A DNA stretch of 7,779 nt from Clostridiales bacterium (GTDB lineage: Bacteria > Bacillota > Clostridia > Lachnospirales > Lachnospiraceae), in contig JAHZHG010000047.1 of the NCBI GenBank assembly GCA_019420425.1, positions 1 through 7,779 on the forward strand, given 5' to 3'. The translations under genes were made by a program, and so were the position numbers. Shown here in pieces: positions 5,798 to 7,779 of the stretch; positions within the stretch are counted from its first letter, which is position 1, and every line of letters starts with the position of its first letter. The notes under the pieces were generated by a model. The model was not told the DNA's origin. It made no database searches and saw nothing but the letters and a program-made list of their open reading frames with translations.

Positions 5798-7213
5798 TTA
5801 TATGTTCAGGAACCGGGCAAACATGCCGCACAACCGCTCTGCCTCCGTCTGCCTTTCCATTTCGCAGAAAATACGCAACAGCGGCTCCGTACCGGAGAAC
5901 CGGGCGATAATCCATCCGCCGTTCTGAAAGTATACCTTGCAGCCGTCCAGATAGGAGACCTTCTGAATGGGCAGGCCCAAATCAGGCAGCCGCTTTTCCT
6001 CCATCAGTATTCGGTAAAGCTCCTTTTTCCTTGCCTCCGGGAAGGCGTAAGAGCGTTCTGCCATGTAACAGCGTCCGAACTCCTGCTCGACCTCTTCCGC
6101 AAGCGCAGAAAGCGGTTTGCCGCTGACGGCAATCATCTCAATCAGCAGGGAGGCGGCATAAATTCCGTCCTTGCCATGGATATGTCCGCTGACCGTCAGA
6201 CCTCCCGAGGATTCTCCGCCGATCACCGCTCCCGTCTCCTGCATCATCGCGGATATGTGCTTAAAGCCCACCGGCACCTCGTAGCAGTTTTCCCCAAACG
6301 CCGCTGCCAGGCGGTCCAGGCGGTGGGTGGTGGCAATATTCCGGACAACCGGTCCCTTCCAGCCCTTATATTTCAGCAGATAATAGTATAAAAGCACCAG
6401 GATATCGTTTGCGTGGAGATACCGCCCCTTGTCGTCCACCACGCCGATCCGGTCGGCATCGCCGTCTGTGGCGATTCCGATATCACACTGCATATCCAGG
6501 ACAAAATTCTGCAGATCCTTCAGGGACTCCTCGCTGGGCGCCGGCATCTTCCGCCCAAACAGCGTATCGTGCGCCTCGTGAATCACATCGATTTCGCAGC
6601 GTGCGGTGGACAGGATCGTTTTCAGGGAGGTCTGGCTGACGCCGTACATCGGGTCGAGCACCACATGAAGCCCGCGTTCCCGGATCGCCTGGATGTTGAT
6701 CTTGGCGATAATGTTGTCCAGATATTCATTCAGGGGATTGAACTCGATTACCCAGCCGGAATCCTTTGCCTCTTCGTAGGGGATGGCATTGATCTCGCCT
6801 TCCTCCACCACGCGGCGCGCATACGCCTCTATATCACGGGTCTGCTCCTCGTTTGCGTCCCGGCCGCCTGCGGTAAATACCTTTATGCCATTGTAAATCG
6901 CCGGGTTGTGACTGGCCGTCACCATCATGCCGTAGGGCAGGTCATGCTTTTCCACGTAAAACATTACCAACGGTGTGGGAGCCGACCGGTTGACAAACCA
7001 GCAGCGGATTTTCTCTGCCGCAAAAACCTCGCAGGCCCATTTTACCGCTTCCTTTGAGAGAAAACGCCGGTCGTAGCCAATGACCATCCCTTTATCGGCC
7101 ACCTTCTCCTCTTTCATTTTCATGCACATGGCCCGGGCAAGCAGCTGAATATTTGCCTTAGTGAAGCCGTCGCCGATGATGGCACGCCATCCTCCTGTTC
7201 CAAACTGTATCAT
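5798..7213 (-). CDS. Alpha-D-phosphohexomutase (phosphoglucomutase/phosphomannomutase family)
   Basis: Cytoplasmic enzyme moving phosphate between C1 and C6 of a hexose. In this context it probably turns the glucose 1-phosphate made by the adjacent phosphorylase into glucose 6-phosphate; N-acetylglucosamine phosphate is possible if the phosphorylase acts on chitobiose. The 471 residues are a normal family length, with all four signature loops intact: N-terminal FGTGGWR, catalytic S101 in TASHNP, metal loop DGDADR (D250, D252, D254), sugar-specificity loop GGESSGG (332-338), and phosphate-binding RFSGTEP (438-444). Start choice: ATG at 7211-7213 directly precedes the family's N-terminus. The frame stays open to 7402, but that part lies inside the GH94 gene read in another frame. 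AAGGAG lies 12 nt upstream, longer than elsewhere, with a nearer GGCGGG. It follows the GH94 stop by 38 bp. Confidence 0.96.
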   Translation of the reverse strand: MIQFGTGGWRAIIGDGFTKANIQLLARAMCMKMKEEKVADKGMVIGYDRRFLSKEAVKWACEVFAAEKIRCWFVNRSAPTPLVMFYVEKHDLPYGMMVTASHNPAIYNGIKVFTAGGRDANEEQTRDIEAYARRVVEEGEINAIPYEEAKDSGWVIEFNPLNEYLDNIIAKINIQAIRERGLHVVLDPMYGVSQTSLKTILSTARCEIDVIHEAHDTLFGRKMPAPSEESLKDLQNFVLDMQCDIGIATDGDADRIGVVDDKGRYLHANDILVLLYYYLLKYKGWKGPVVRNIATTHRLDRLAAAFGENCYEVPVGFKHISAMMQETGAVIGGESSGGLTVSGHIHGKDGIYAASLLIEMIAVSGKPLSALAEEVEQEFGRCYMAERSYAFPEARKKELYRILMEEKRLPDLGLPIQKVSYLDGCKVYFQNGGWIIARFSGTEPLLRIFCEMERQTEAERLCGMFARFLNI

Positions 7214-7251
7214 TTTCCCGCCTTTCTCCTTGGGCTGTACTGGCCGCCGGA

Positions 7252-7779
7252 TTATCCCATTACTATACGTACTTCGTGCGCGGTTCCCCGTGCAAATGCC
7301 GGAATCTCCGATACCGGCTTCTGATCTACATAGACTTCCTTTACGCCCTTCTCTACATGGGACGGATTTTCCACCTGAATCCGGTATTCGGCCCCCCGCC
7401 ATCTTCGCTTTGCCTGAAATCCGTTCCAGTCTGCGGGAATACAGGGATCTATATTCATTGTATCATATCCCGGCCGAATTCCCAACATATATCTTGTGGC
7501 GGAAAAATATGCCCAGCCGCCGCTGCCGGTCATGAACGGATGCCTGGCCTTTCCATGCTCGGCATGGTCCCTGCCCATGATAAACTGGCAGTAGGAGTAC
7601 GGCTCCGCCTCGCGTACCTCGATCTGATCGTTCTGCAGGCAGGGGCACAGGGCATGGTAAAACTTCATGGCCCGGCTGCCCCTTCCAAGCACGCACTCTG
7701 CCGCCCAGGCCCAGGGATTGGGATGGCTGAATACGGCTCCGTTTTCTTTGACGCCCGGATATACCCGGGTCACAAAACC
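7252..7779 (-). CDS. GH94 family glycoside phosphorylase, C-terminal part (5' end outside window)
   Basis: The frame is open from the right edge to a TAA at 7252-7254, giving the last 175 residues of an enzyme usually about 800 long. It resembles the C-terminal part of cellobiose phosphorylases and relatives: KENGAVFSHPNPWA near 11-24, EPYSYCQF near 59-66, FMTGSGGWAY near 82-91, then LGIRPGYDTMNIDPCIPADW (99-118), a strong hallmark, and a closing beta-sandwich stretch with KGVKEVYVD. The family cleaves a beta-glucoside with phosphate, releasing alpha-hexose 1-phosphate. By recall of characterised cellobiose phosphorylases, the His, Gln and Thr-Gly in these stretches belong to the phosphate site. 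The catalytic Asp and substrate-specific loops lie outside the window, so cellobiose, cellodextrin, laminaribiose, beta-1,2-glucan and chitobiose activities cannot be told apart. The mutase next door supports the phosphorolytic role. The GTG at 7773 is internal, not a start. Confidence 0.92.
   Translation of the reverse strand, partial: GFVTRVYPGVKENGAVFSHPNPWAWAAECVLGRGSRAMKFYHALCPCLQNDQIEVREAEPYSYCQFIMGRDHAEHGKARHPFMTGSGGWAYFSATRYMLGIRPGYDTMNIDPCIPADWNGFQAKRRWRGAEYRIQVENPSHVEKGVKEVYVDQKPVSEIPAFARGTAHEVRIVMG

Noticed and set aside
772..6391. Long plus-strand open frames, for example at 772-1506, 1939-2727, 2816-3691 and 5552-6391
   Set aside because: They lie opposite well-recognised minus-strand genes, their translations show no family motifs and are rich in His, Gln, Arg and Cys as expected for antisense shadows, and they lack supporting ribosome sites.
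7214..7402. N-terminal extension of the phosphohexomutase
   Set aside because: The extension overlaps the GH94 gene in another frame, and the family's N-terminal motif begins right at the ATG at 7213.
7252..7773. A separate small gene starting at the GTG at 7773
   Set aside because: The frame stays open to the window edge, and the protein matches only the C-terminal part of GH94 enzymes, so the GTG is an internal valine codon.
1..7779. An undescribed defence, mobile or RNA-based system
   Set aside because: Every gene falls in a well-known sugar transport, sugar metabolism or signalling family, and no gap is large enough for a hidden gene or array. No transposase, integrase, CRISPR-like repeat or tRNA was seen.

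Overview
The window is one carbohydrate-use locus. All seven genes are on the minus strand, packed with gaps of about 20 to 110 bp. Strong AGGAGG-type Shine-Dalgarno sites, roughly balanced base composition, a YesM/YesN-type two-component pair and an ABC sugar importer encoded without its own ATPase all suggest a Gram-positive anaerobe of the Clostridia (Lachnospiraceae-like). This placement is inferred from gene style; no marker gene is present.

In the direction of transcription (right to left) the layout is: the C-terminal part of a GH94 family glycoside phosphorylase, cut by the right edge (7779-7252); a complete alpha-D-phosphohexomutase (7213-5798); a LytS/YesM-type sensor histidine kinase (5749-4001); a secreted sugar-binding protein (3892-2672); two sugar ABC permeases (2580-1693 and 1671-808); and a compact YesN-type response regulator with an AraC-family DNA-binding domain (740-6). 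The longest non-coding stretches are 3893-4000, which carries a candidate promoter, and 2581-2671, which carries a stem-loop. No gap exceeds 300 bp. I see no RNA genes, CRISPR arrays, mobile elements or broken genes.

The genes fit one pathway. The binding protein and two permeases import an oligosaccharide, powered by an ATPase encoded elsewhere. The GH94 enzyme splits a beta-linked disaccharide or oligosaccharide with phosphate, giving a hexose 1-phosphate. The mutase converts this to the 6-phosphate for glycolysis. The membrane kinase and the response regulator, placed on either side of the transporter genes, probably sense the substrate or its binding protein and control expression. The exact sugar cannot be read from the sequence.

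The most useful details are regulatory: a 9-bp-stem hairpin between the binding protein and first permease, a GC-rich hairpin ahead of the kinase, three starts relocated by a uniform Shine-Dalgarno spacing (two of them TTG), and a 9-bp direct repeat flanking a TTGACA box ahead of the response regulator. I find no clear evidence of an undescribed system; this is a well-formed member of a known type of locus.
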